NCBI GenBank assembly: GCA_949130495.1
Contig: OX422207.1
Location: 788,382,384 to 788,446,383 of the forward strand
DNA length: 64,000 nucleotides
Direction of reading: 5' to 3'
Source: Sambucus nigra
Taxonomy: Eukaryota > Streptophyta > Magnoliopsida > Dipsacales > Adoxaceae
The notes beneath the pieces are model-generated. The model saw nothing but the letters and a program-made list of their open reading frames with translations. It had not been told where the DNA came from and searched no databases. The position numbers and the translations under genes are program-made. Positions 54,363 to 64,000 of this stretch are shown piece by piece. Within the stretch, counting starts at the first letter, position 1, and every line of letters starts with the position of its first letter.

Positions 54363-55363
54363 CATTATGGATAGAATTACGTACAAAGAGTATTGACGAA
54401 GACTGTGATGTCTCACGACATATCAACGTCAAACTCAATCTTGCCAATAGGATGAAGAGGATGATATTTCGAGTTCATGTTGCTGACATCTATGCGTCCA
54501 TTATAGATACGCGTCCTCCTAATTGGCCACGTGCAAAAATCCATAGGTTGTTAAAAACAAATACAGAATGGATGGAGATCAGACACATTGAACTTTTACT
54601 AAAGTCTTACCATGAACAGGTAGATTATAATATATGAAACAAAATATATTTTGTTAGTTATATTTTCATATTGAACTTTGAAATTATGCATCTATTATTA
54701 TAGATACACATTTAACTTTTATTATTTTTATAGATAATGTCGGGTGGTAATGGAAGCAACGCTCCAACCAACAACGTGACACAACCATAAGGAGAATTCT
54801 CATAACCAATTGGTGAGCAATACTCAACTCCACAAACAGTTCACTCCCCTACTCCAAATTATGTTCACTCCCCTACTCCACAAATTGTTCATTCCCCTAC
54901 TCTGAGCTGTGGGAGGCAAGGTACTCCCACTAATCCAACAGACGCGCCTAACGCTCCTAAAACTGTGGGGTGAGTTGAGAAGAAGCCCATTAGGTTATCT
55001 TTATTGGGAAATAACCCCATAAGGGATAAGAATCATGTTCAACAGTTTAAAGCCTAGCGTTTGTCTTTGTTAAAAATGAATGTGGGAGGAGCTGACAATT
55101 GGAGCCTTGTAGATAAAGCTATTAAAGATGACATCTACGAGCAACTCAGAAAACGGTTTTTATTTCCCCCCAACTCAAAAAATAAGGTACTTTCTTGGGT
55201 TGCTGAACAACTCCGAACATATCGGAGAAACCTTAGGCAAAAGAATTTCTGTAAGTGAGTATTGAGCTCCCACATTTTGGCTCTCAAAGACAAAGTCCCT
55301 TCAAACGTTGATGATGATGCTAAGATTCAGCACCACCAGATAAGTGATGGTGAGCTCAAACAG
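54363..55363 (+). pseudogene. outer CACTA-like element protein: Transposase_24-like exons
   Basis: 54363-54627 reads LRTKSIDEDCDVSRHINVKL and ends SYHEQ before GTAGAT, a donor. After TTTTATAG (about 54734) follows MSGGNGSNAPTNNVTQP and Pro/Ser/Thr-rich repeats HSPTP, then, with stops, KPIRLSLLGNNPIRDKNHVQ and 55061-55255 with IKDDIYEQLRKRFLFPPNSK then VLSWVAEQLRTYRRNLRQKN, a pattern of the Ptta/En/Spm plant transposase (Transposase_24). The reading continues to 55363, where an LTR element is inserted. Confidence 0.55.
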
Positions 55364-56277
55364 TGATAACAATGGCAGCTATAGAGATATATGTGTATAC
55401 AAGTGTATAGAAGGGGATGAGTATAAGAGGAATAAGACAATGATGTATAGTGGTTCAGCCAATTAGGCCTACATCCACTGTGAGTGTGTGATCCACTAAA
55501 TATGGGCACTAATGGCCTTGGATACAATGCACATAAGCTCACTCTCTCTCTACTGTGTGTACAAGTAGAGTTTTAGCTAGGGTTACAATTATCGATCCCT
55601 TTACAAGTTTAAAAATGACCAGTATATATAGGGCTTGGGGGGTGTAGTGTACTCCCCAAACATGCATGGTGCATGTGAATGATGATCTAGCCAATCCCCT
55701 GCTGACAGCTGGACGTGCCACTTGCAATTAACGATGACATAATATTTCCTCACGTGAGGGGATGATATTGTTATAACGGTTTAGTCCACGTGCCATATGA
55801 GTCCCACGCGCACTGTTCCATGCGTCTCCCAAGTCACGCGCTGTGATGATGTCACCCTCGGCCTAGGATGCCAAGTCGAGGCTAAAGTTAGTGCTGGCAT
55901 TGGGTCCGGCTAGATGTGGGCCTCGTATTGTCGTCCCCTCATGGGGTCGGTCGGCCCATGATGAGGGGTCGGCCCCTTGTAGGGTCGTATGGTCCATGAT
56001 GAGGGGTCGGCCTATTGTAGGGTCGTCTGGGCCATGATGAGGGGTCGGCCCCTTGAAGGGTCGTCTGATCCATGATGAGGGGTCGGCCCCCGTCGTGGGT
56101 CGTCTACGCCATGATGAGGGGTCGGCCCCTTAAAGGGTCGTCTGATCTTGGATGAAGGATCATCTTGGCCGATCCTTCATGTAAAGGTACTGTGGTCATT
56201 GGACTTGTCCTGGGTCTGAGCCCTCGTCTGGGTGGAGGACACCCTCGGCCATGCCGAGGGTATATATGGGTATATCA
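55364..56277 (-). repeat. 3' LTR of the right Tat-like element
   Basis: 914 bp; on the minus strand begins TGATATACCC directly after the polypurine tract GGACTGGGGGATGAT and ends GTTATCA (inverted repeat TGATA/TATCA). It shares the phrase GTGGTTCAGCC...GGCCTAC.TCCACTG with the LTR at 2397-2938 in the same relative orientation. A minus-strand TATA-like box is near 55622 (CTATATATACTGG). Confidence 0.8.
55920..56170. repeat. tandem units of about 47-50 bp in the LTR
   Basis: About five units of GGTCGTCTGGTCCATGATGA followed by GGGGTCGGCCCC. They lie in the U3 part, upstream of the minus-strand TATA-like box, where such arrays often serve as enhancer-like repeats. Confidence 0.8.
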
Positions 56278-57294
56278 ATCATCCCCCAGTCCTTAGCCAT
56301 CAATGTTTGTTGAGATGGCTGAGGAGTAATGTTGCCTTGGAATTCTCAAGTGGGTGGTCAGATGGATAAGTGGCATCTATCAAGTTGCATATTGTCAGGT
56401 GTCCATCATCATTTCAGTTTCCTAGATGTGGCGAATGCACACAGCTTGGGATTTTGTGCCCTAATGATGCCTCTCCTCACGGGTTGTGCATAGTCTTGGT
56501 TAATGGGCCCACTTATGGGCAATATATTTAAATGATTTTTCAAACAATCATTTCTTTATCTCCTTCTTCTGCGCGCGCAAGCTCTCTCTCTCTCTAGCTT
56601 TTAACAGCTCAATCATCGTTTTCTGTAATTTCAGCTTTTGCTTCTGCGTTTCAAGCTTCATTCAGTCATCGTCTTCATCCTCGGGTAACTCTTCTGCCAC
56701 AAATTCCTCTTTTAGCTTCTATTTTCATTTTGTTTCTTGCATTTGGGTTTCTTTCCTCGCTTTTCTTGGCTGTTTGTATTTTTCCGGCGTGAAACCGCCT
56801 TACTGTGGTGGCTATAGGGTTGAGCCTTAGGTCTTGGGTGTCTTAGGTACTCCCCCCACCTTCCAGTGGTGGTTTAGCCCTTATTTGTGGCATTTTTAAG
56901 GTTTTCGTGTTTTTCAGCGTTCGTCCCCGGCGAACTGAGTTTTCTTTGTTCTTGAGCATTCATCCACAAAACTCTTCCTTTCTTTAGGTTTGATAAAAAA
57001 TTCAAACTTAGTCAACTATGAACTTGTTTATAGTTGGCTTAAACAAATTCCTTTAAGTGTAGGGTTCTCCCCTTGATGCTTAGAAGACTTTAGGATTTAG
57101 CCAAGGAATTTCCAACCTTGAAGGAGAAATTCTTCGCTGAGATCAGACGCTTAGAGGAAGAGTACGAGCGAAGACGAGGGGTCGACCCTAATTGGGTATG
57201 ACCCATCTTCCCCATTCCTTTAGCCACAATAATACCATCTGAGTCCTGTGGGTCTTCCTTTCGTCCAGCCGAGAGTCAGACATACGAGGGAGAG
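56278..57294. other. polypurine tract and 5' region of the antisense gene
   Basis: 56278-56292 is the complement of the polypurine tract. A plus-strand TATA-like TATATTTAAA is at 56523-56532, followed by a CT-rich leader (about 56575-56600). A possible upstream exon at 57100-57195 (KEKFFAEIRRLEEEYERRRG) ends near a GTATGACCC donor. The coding start used here is ATG 57295. Confidence 0.5.
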
Positions 57295-59463
57295 ATGAAT
57301 GAGAGAGCATCGTCACCAACAGGTGTTGGGACTTCTGGGAGGAGAGAGACGTCCCCTCTTAGACCAAGCCGACAGGCCGAGGGCACAGTACATTCTGAGG
57401 CAGTCCCTGTAACAGCCATGTTCCCTCTTACCTTCCAGGTGGCCTTTCCAGATGGACCACCGACAGGCGTTGAGGCTGAGAGATCTGGGGACAAGGGGCA
57501 TGAGGACGATAGTGAGGATCTGGATGCTGACCAAGTTGACACTTCTAGTGCCTCGGCTTATGTCTCATCCATTAGGGATCGCGACCTCTTGTTGTGGAGG
57601 CACACGTTTGGTATAAAGCCTAATGTGACTATAAGGATCCCAAATGCAGACAAGAGAGTCTTCCAGGGGAATGAGGGGGAAGTTGATGTTTATGAGCAGA
57701 TGCTCAGGGTAGGTGTTAGGTTCCCTCTGCACCCTGCAATAGTTGACATACTATCTGCCCTTGGGGTTTCTCCCTCTCAACTTCTCCCAACTCTTGGAGA
57801 ATCATCCTCGGCTATATCTCCCTCTGGAAGAATACTTTCACTGACGAGCCCTCGACTGATCTTTTTATAGCATGCTACAATATCATTTCCTCGTCCAAGC
57901 AACCTGGGTATTTTCATCTAGGGGCGAGGAAGTCTGACAAAAGACTCCTTCACGTGGCCCAAACTTCAAACCACCATTGGATGAAGAGATTTTTCTTCAT
58001 CTCTAGGGATTGGGAATTCGCCGCCGAGGTAGATCCATTAGAAGACAGCCCGAGGGTTCCAAGGTCATGGTCCAACCCTTCAATGAGAGCACGATTATAC
58101 CCCGGACTCAACTTGGATGAGAAGGACATTATTGACTACCTGAGGGAACAAGGGAACGAGGGTGAACTTCACAAATTAGAAGATTTGATGACCCATCGCT
58201 TCTTTAAGGAAACTGGTCCGAGGGTCGTCCCACTGACAAAATTATGTGAGTAGATTTTTGCTCAATGTTTAATTTTCTCCAAGTGTTTCCTCTTTGCCAC
58301 TCGTTCTTTCTGATATATCGTCTCCTTTTCAGGTCGTCCTGCAAATATATCTGATCAACTTTGGGAGATGACTCCCCCAAGTTTACTGTCTGGCTTGGGA
58401 AAGAAAAAAGGCAAAGAGCCTCACCAGTCTCAGAAGAAAACAAAGGTCGTGGAGCCGACAGAAGTGGAGCCGACCTCCGACAATCGCAAAAGGAAGGAGC
58501 CCGAATTTCCTGGGGGCTCTCGCCCTGACTCACGGACGAGGGCGAGGGTAGAGGTGTCTCAGGCACACACTGAGGGGACCAGCTCCTCTTCCAGCATGGG
58601 TGCCTATTGGTCTCAGAATCTCACTTTACTCAAGGCTGAACCCTCGTCCCTCATAGCTAACCTGAGGGCGGCCAAAACCTCAATGTTTTCTGCACCCTCG
58701 ACCACAGATTATGAATTCTTATCAAAGATTCCCCCGGCTAAGGTCTATGATTACAGTCTGCACACTTTGGCTCAGATACCCCTTTCGACTTAATTTTTTT
58801 TTATTTACCAATCATTTCATGAACTGTTTCTCGACCCCTTTTAACATGTGTTTGTCTGTGCAGTCTGTTTGCGCCTTCACCTCGGCCACCAAGTGGATAG
58901 CTGAGAATCAACAAAAGTTCCACAAGGCCGAGAGGGCTATTCAGCATGAGGCCGATTTGAAGACTGAATTGGAGACTGCCCGGGCTAAGCTGGAGAGTGC
59001 AAGGACTGAGCATGCAAGGGTCCTGGATGAGCTGGTGAAGCAGCACGAGGCCGACTTGAAGGTGAAGGACACCCTTATCAAAGAAAAGGAAGAGGCCTTG
59101 ACTAATCAGGGGGCCCAGTTCAAGTCTGAACTTGATGAGGCAGTGAAGAAGGTCGAAGCCGACGCAGTGGAGGCTTACAAACTCTCAGACGAGTTTCAAG
59201 GTTTCGGTATTGAGTACTTGGAGAGGGGGATCAAGACGGCCTGTCGGTGGGTCGTCCTTAAGTTTGTTGATGCTGTGTCGTCCGTCCGCCCCTCTCTGGA
59301 AGCAGTAGAGTTGGACGACCCACTTATTGCTGAGGCTCTGGCCCATGTGGAGTCTAAAGTGAACATTGAAGGCATCGGCACCTCCGAAGATCGGCCTGTC
59401 TTGGTCATTGAAAAGACTCCTCTAGTGGACGTTGAAGCCTTGCCTGCTGATATTGCCCAATAG
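57295..59463 (+). pseudogene. antisense Transposase_28-like / coiled-coil gene of the right element
   Basis: Exon part 57295-57800: RDRDLLLWRHTFGIKPNVTI, then VGVRFPLHPAIVDILSALGV and SPSQLLP, the hallmark of Transposase_28 (putative gypsy-type) proteins. A one-base shift near 57800 moves to the frame 57803-58248 (GYISLWKNTFTDEP, NHHWMKRFFFISRDWEF, PRVVPLTKL). An intron with donor TTATGTGAGT and acceptor TTTTCAG (58334) leads to a basic exon to about 58770 (SGLGKKKGKEPHQSQKK). After an acceptor TCTGTGCAG (58863) comes a coiled coil (KAERAIQHEADLKTELETAR) and a conserved-looking C-terminus ending ADIAQ, stop 59461-59463. Only one frameshift was noted, much less decay than in pol of the same element. 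Role unknown. Confidence 0.75.
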
Positions 59464-59624
59464 GGTGGCTATCTCCAGCCAATACCCTCTTCTTGTAAAA
59501 ATATTTTTGTACTTTATTTTTGTTGTACAAGCATTTGTAACACTTGATTTATAATATAATGTCTCTTCTTGTCTTCTATGCTTGCCTTAGCTTATGATAT
59601 TTGAATTAACCATCCTATGAACTC

Positions 59625-60235
59625 CCTCCTTGTCTTTCTTAAGAGTAAATGGGGAGTCGTCCCCACCATTCACCCTCATCATAGCCGAGGGTGGTTACCA
59701 CCAAGTTAATGATGTTTTCAATTATTTCAAGTCCCCCCTCGTCTTTCTTGAAAGCGAATGAGGGGTCGTCCCCACCATTCACCCTCATCATAGCCGAGGT
59801 TGGTTACCACCAAGTTAATGATGTTTTCAATTATTTTAAGTCCCCCCTCCTCTTTCTTGAGTGAATGAGGGGTCGTCCCCACCATTCACCCTCATCATAG
59901 TCGAGGGTGGTTACCACCAAGTTAATGACATTTTCAATTATTTCAACTCCCCCCTCATATTTCTTGAGAGTAAATGGGGGGTCGTCCCCACCCTCATCAT
60001 AGCCGAGGGTGGTTACCACCAAGTTAATGATGTTTTCAATTATTTTAAGTCCCCCCTCGTCTTTTTTAGAGTGAATGAGGGGTCGTCCCCACCATTCACC
60101 CCCATCATAGCCGAGGGTGATTACCACAAAGTTAATGATGTTTTCAATTATTTCAAGTCCCCCCTCGTCTTTCTTGAGAGTGAATGAGGGGGGTCATCCC
60201 CACCATTCACCCTCATCATAGCCGAGGGTGGTTCA
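59625..60235. repeat. six tandem units of about 105-113 bp between antisense gene and pol
   Basis: Each unit contains CCCCCCTCGTCTTTCTTGAG, AATGAGGGGTCGTCCCCACC, ATAGCCGAGGGTGGTTACCA and AAGTTAATGATGTTTTCAAT. They form the 3' flank shared by the convergent antisense gene and pol. 59464-59624 before it is AT-rich and likely holds the 3' UTR of the antisense gene. Confidence 0.9.
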
Positions 60236-60469
60236 ACGATGATAACCCTAATCATACTATCATTAACAAACACATGATGAGTGGCCAATATGGCATTCTC
60301 ATTAACATTCCAAGTGTTCTGTTGGAGCAACACATTCATTACAACTGTGGTCCGATAGAACATTACATTATTGATAGTATTTCTTCAAATGATCTGCATT
60401 CCAGGGGTTGGAAAAGGGTTCCCCCTCAAGGTTCTCTAGTCTGTAGGTTACGGGGACAACTTCATCAAT

Positions 60470-61080
60470 GACCCTATATGGGACATGCCAATTTGGGTGG
60501 ATCTTGTTAGGCTTTTTCCAAGTCTTTTTGAGGATGAGGTCCCCCACGGCAATTGGCCTTTACTTCACCCTATGGTTGTAAAACCTGGCAGTCCTCTGCT
60601 GGTAGGCAACTTGCCTTATCTCAGCGTCTTCTCTTCTCTCCTCGATCAAGTCTAGATTAAGTCTCTGTTCTTCCATATTCCTCTGGGGGTCATACATTTG
60701 GACTCTGTGAGTAGGAAACCCAATCTCGGTGGGGATGACGGCTTCTGAGCCATACGCTAGCATGAACGGAATTTCCCCGGTAGGAGTCTTGGTCGTCGTC
60801 CTGTAGGCACACAGTACAGCGTATAATTCCTCAACCCATCTTCCTTTTGCCTCCTCGAGTTTTTTCTTGACCCCATCTAGGATTGTTCTATTTGTAACCT
60901 CAGTTTGCCCATTAGCCTGAGGTCGTCCTGGGGTTGAGAAGAATTGTTTGACACCAATCGTTTCGCAGTATTTCTCCAGAGATGCATTCTTAAATTGTAT
61001 CCCATTATCTGAGATTAGGGTGTTGGGGAGACCATATCTGCATATAATATTTTTCCAGATAAACTAGAAGGTCTTATGCT
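60470..61080 (-). pseudogene. integrase C-terminal half of the right Tat-like element
   Basis: The minus strand encodes RYGLPNTLISDNGIQF (second catalytic Asp), TPGRPQANGQTEVTN (catalytic Glu), LYAVLCAYRTTTKTPTGEIP, and 60560-60763 MLAYGSEAVIPTEIGFPTHR plus a typical tail ending near 60470 (GDLILKKTWKKPNKIHPNWH). One stop (TAG) follows HRVK. No chromodomain. Confidence 0.85.
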
Positions 61081-61519
61081 CGGTGATCGTTACCATCGGC
61101 TCCGCCTCCACCCATTTTGAGAAATAGTTAATTGCTACGATCAAGTATCGATAGTTATTGACGGCCCTAGGCAAGGGTCCTACTAGATCAATTCCACATA
61201 CTGCGAATGGCCATGGGGATGTGATGGAGGTAAGAGGCTGATGAGGTTGGTGAGCGATGGTGGCGAACCTTTGACATTTATCACATTTTTTTACGTATAT
61301 CGTGGCATCTTTCCCCAAGGTCAGCCACCAGTATCCCTGGGTTACTATCCTCTTTGCCAAAGACCTGACCCCAATGTGGCTTGAACATGACCCCTCGTGC
61401 ACATCTTGTAATATGTGTGGGACCTCAGACGGGTGCACACATCTGAGCAAGGGGAGCAAAAACCCCTTTTTGTACAAGGTGTCTCCAATGACAGTGAATT
61501 TTGCAGCTCTGTATCTCAA
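61064..61519 (-). pseudogene. integrase zinc-binding and core start of the right element
   Basis: 151-codon frame: VHPSEVPHILQDVHEGSCSS, HIGVRSLAKRIVTQGYWW and CDKCQRFATIAHQP form the HHCC zinc-binding domain, and GIDLVGPLPRAVNNYRYLIV then YFSKWVEAEP the first catalytic Asp region. The frame ends in a stop where Trp or Gln is usual. Confidence 0.88.
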
Positions 61520-61729
61520 ACTCTTCCTTTCTTATTTTGTCTCTGGCATCTCCCCCTCTTTAATGTACCTGACAAAGGGGTCAATCCACGAAGATTCCCT
61601 GTCAATATTTAAGCAAAAGTCAAATGTTCCATCTGCATCCTCAACCATTGGTCGAAGCAATATTTCCACTAGGACTGTCCTCCTGATATATGTCCTAGTC
61701 GCTGAGGCTAGACTAGCAAGCGTATCGGC

Positions 61730-62851
61730 TCAGCCATTATCGAGCCTAGGTATCCTCTTCAACTTTACTTCTCTGAAGCTCTTTAATAGTGTCTTTACTC
61801 TTTCAAGATATTTGGCCATTCTCTCATCCTTAGCCTCGTAGGCTCCTAGTATCTGATTCACTACTAGTTTTGAATCACTATGGACCAAGATCTGGCCGAC
61901 ACTAAGAGACTTAGCCAAGGAGAGGCCTGCTATTAGGGCCTCATATTCAGACTCGTTGTTGGAGGCTTTGAAGTTGAACCTCGGGGCGTACTCGATGTTT
62001 GTGTCGTCGAGTGCTGATACAATTAATCCAGCCACACTTCCAATCTCACAAGAGGACCCATTACCGAAGAGGTTCCACACAATCTGTTCCTTTGAGAAAT
62101 TTCCCTCGGTGAGGGATCCCTGTCTAAAGAGATATCTCCCCTCTTCATTTTCGGAAACTTTTTCTCTATCGGTGCTTGTCTCAGCCTTATCTGTGGATGG
62201 GTCAACAATTTTGCCTTGCTGGGTATTTGTCTCCCCGAGGCTCTCATCTTCAGCCTCATCATCTTCCCAAGTAAATTCAGCCATGAAATATGCTAATGAT
62301 TGCCCCTTAATGGCCACCCTAGGTTGATATACAATGTCAAACTCTCCTAGCTCTACAGCCCAGGCCATTAGCCTCCCCGATTTTTCTGGCTTGTGTAAGA
62401 CCTGCCTGAGAGGAGAGTCAGTGAGGATGACCATTGTATGGGACTGGAAGTACGACTTCATCTTTCTTGATGCATGGATCAAGTCATAGGCTAACTTCTC
62501 CATCCTTGGGTATCTTTGCTCTACCCCCTGGAGTGCCTTACTGTTGAAATATACAGGCTTCTGTACCCCGTCCTCTTCTCTCACAATGGCTGCGCTGATA
62601 GCTGATTCTGAGACGACTAGGTACACACGTAGTCATTTGCCCTGCACTGGTTGTGACAATAGCAGGGGAGACCCTAAGTACGATTTTCGTTCTTTGAAAG
62701 CCTGGTCACACTCTTCGTTCCATTCAAAGGCCTTTCTGAGAATTTTAAAAAACGGTAAACACTTGTATGTGGCTCTGGATACGAACCTATTCAAAGCAGC
62801 CACTCGCCCTGCGAGCCTCTGAACATCTTTAATGGTCCTGGGGGTCTTCAT
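61730..62851 (-). pseudogene. RT connection and two RNase H regions of the right element
   Basis: 62633-62851 encodes the RT thumb/connection (VQRLAGRVAALNRFVSRATY). 61730-62626 covers the RT-linked RNase H (PVYFNSKALQGVEQRYPRME, KLAYDLIHASRKM, ILTDSPLRQVL, MAWAVELGEFDIVYQP) and, after an acidic linker, a second RNase H with ALIAGLSLAKSLSVGQILVH and SDSKLVVNQI. The frame ends PRLDNG then TAG before ADTLASL, a Trp/Gln-type stop. Confidence 0.88.
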
Positions 62852-62863
62852 TTCAAGGAGGGC

Positions 62864-63358
62864 CTATATCTTCTCAGGATTTGCCTCAATGCCTCTTTGA
62901 TTGACGATGAACCCTAAGAACTTTCCTTCTCCGACCCCGAAGACACATTTGGCCAGGTTGAGCTTCATCTGGTACTTGTCCATCGTGTTAAAGGTCCCCT
63001 CGAGGTCATCCGCATGATCCTCAACCTTCAAACTCTTGGTTAACATGTCATCTACATAAACCTCCATAGACTTCCCAATTTGGTCCTAGAATATTTTATT
63101 CACAAGGCGCTGATACGTTGCCCCCGCATTCTTTAGGCCAAAGGGTATGACCCTATAACAGTATGTCCCCTTATCGGTGATGAAAGCCATTTTTTCTGAG
63201 TCTTCAGGGTCCATGAAGATCTGGTTGTACCCTGAATAGGCATCCATGAAGCTCATGGGCTCATGGCCTGCGGTGGCGTCTACCATCTGATCAATGCGGG
63301 GGAGAGGAAAACTGTCTTTGGGACAATGTTTATTGAGGTCTGTTAAGTCTACGCACAT
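62864..63358 (-). pseudogene. reverse transcriptase core of the right element
   Basis: 63086-63358: MCVDLTDLNKHCPKDSFPLP, SFMDAYSGYNQIFM (catalytic Asp), YCYRVIPFGLKNAGATYQRL. After a TAG (63083-63085) the frame continues SMEVYVDDMLTKSLKVEDHA (YVDD catalytic pair), AKCVFGVGEGKFLGFIV and GIEANPEKI. It copies element RNA into DNA in cytoplasmic particles. Confidence 0.9.
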
Positions 63359-63386
63359 CCTCCATTTCCCGTTGGCTTTAGGGACT

Positions 63387-63540
63387 ATGACCGCGTTAGA
63401 CAGCCATTCGAGATAGATGACCTCCCTGATAAACTCAGCCTCTTTTAGCTTCTTGACCTCGTTATGACCGCGTTAGACAGCCATTCGAGATAGATGACCT
63501 CCCTGATAAACTCAGCCTCTTTTAGCTTCTTGACCTCGTC
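63387..63540. repeat. perfect 77-bp tandem duplication inside RT
   Basis: ATGACCGCGTTAGACAGCC through TTGACCTCGT is repeated back-to-back (63387-63463 and 63464-63540). 77 is not a multiple of three, so the duplication shifts the RT frame and creates the stop after NAVI. The copies differ at most at the last base, so it is recent or an assembly artefact. Confidence 0.95.
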
Positions 63541-63999
63541 CCTTATGACTTCATATTTTTCTCGAGAATAAATTCTCCTCTTCTGCTTTACCGGCTTCGC
63601 GCCCTCTACCACGTTGAGCTTATGGCTCATGATTTCGGGGTCGATCCCTGGCATGTCTGCATGACTCCATGCAAAGACATTTTGTCTTCTCCTTAGCAGC
63701 TTGATGAGGTCTTCTTTTATATTTGTCTTCAGAGCGTTGCTGACTTGGACGGTTTTTTTCGGCTCATCGTCATTGAGGATGATGGATTCTACCTCTTCCG
63801 CGGCTTCTCCTTTCTTCAGTTTTGTCTTATCCCTGGGGTCGAGGGTATTAATATTGTAAGTAGTCGTTGCTTTCTTGTGCGCCTCTCTTTCTTCGGCTGA
63901 GTTGAAGTAACATTCCCATGCCGTCGTCTGATCTCCCTGAATTTCCCCTACCCCGTAAGGGGTCGGGAATTTTATCATCTGATGAACCATGGAAGGCAC
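63445..63999 (-). pseudogene. protease-RT linker and RT start of the right element
   Basis: 184 codons reaching the window edge: HQMIKFPTPYGVGEIQGDQT (linker after protease), LIKLLRRRQNVFAWSHADMP, GIDPEIMSHKLNV, AKPVKQKRRIYSREKYEVIR, then EAEFIREVIYLEWLSNAVI, where the 77-bp duplication throws it out of frame. Without the duplication the RT frame at 63358 would follow directly. Confidence 0.9.
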
Positions 64000-64000
64000 G

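Larger units (their letters stand above)
55364..64000 (-). mobile_element. Tat-like Ty3/gypsy element with antisense gene, 3' part
   Basis: Right to left on the minus strand: protease-RT linker and RT, RNase H, integrase (64.0-60.5 kb), a tandem-repeat spacer, an antisense gene on the plus strand (57.3-59.5 kb), polypurine tract and 3' LTR (56277-55364). Gag and the 5' LTR lie beyond the right edge. It is inserted in the outer CACTA-like gene. Confidence 0.88.

Noticed and set aside
59831..60363. Frames on both strands with repeated EGGWWGRPLIHS or VVPTIIAEGGY text
   Set aside because: They follow the 110-bp tandem repeat in the spacer of the right element.
1..64000. CRISPR arrays, prokaryotic operons, rRNA or tRNA genes
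   Set aside because: No such structures were seen; tandem arrays lack the repeat-spacer pattern, and the only tRNA-like boxes belong to the SINE.

Overview
The window is nuclear DNA of a flowering plant, probably a eudicot; the species cannot be named from the sequence. Evidence: one host gene of the plant GASA/snakin family with plant-type introns, plant lineages of Ty3/gypsy (Tat-like, with antisense genes), Ty1/copia, LINE, SINE, CACTA, hAT, Helitron and MITE elements, many (TA)n tracts, and polymerase genes littered with stop codons. Nothing bacterial, organellar or CRISPR-like was seen.

Layout. 1-2938: 5' part of a minus-strand Tat-like Ty3/gypsy element (protease, gag, primer-binding site, 5' LTR) inserted in a LINE whose 3' end (zinc knuckle plus RNase H) runs to about 4130. 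4630-9372: the only convincing host gene, a three-exon GASA/snakin cysteine-rich peptide gene on the minus strand; its 3.5-kb first intron is packed with a MITE cluster, a hAT derivative and duplications. 9.4-17.4 kb: small transposons (a MITE interrupted by a Tourist-like element, a SINE, a palindromic MITE, a Helitron, a hAT with a perfect 8-bp target duplication). 17461-25260: a 5'-truncated copia element split by a 5.1-kb TG...CA insertion. 25.7-27.2 kb: two candidate exons of an unrecognised gene. 27.75-29.7 kb: a tandem array of about 165-bp units, followed by a CACTA terminus at 30527. 30.5-32.4 kb: LINE 5' part cut by the LTR of a large element.

32.4-43.9 kb: minus-strand Tat-like element with 3' LTR, two antisense gene modules (plant mobile domain; DUF7745-like) and a decayed pol. 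It meets, at about 43.93 kb, the 3' part of a second, plus-oriented element (antisense coiled-coil gene, polypurine tract, LTR 46864-47331). From 47.3 kb an apparent outer CACTA-like element begins; it is interrupted by an inner CACTA (48938-54362, CAT target duplication, deleted transposase, two inverted B3-domain fragments) and by a minus-strand Tat-like element (3' LTR 55364-56277, antisense Transposase_28-like/coiled-coil gene, pol to the right edge).

Recurrent theme: in three separate Ty3/gypsy elements an intron-bearing gene lies next to the 3' LTR, is transcribed away from that LTR and antisense to pol, and in most cases has a TATA box of its own; the gene family differs between elements. 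With the B3 fragment capture in the inner CACTA, this is the most interesting content.
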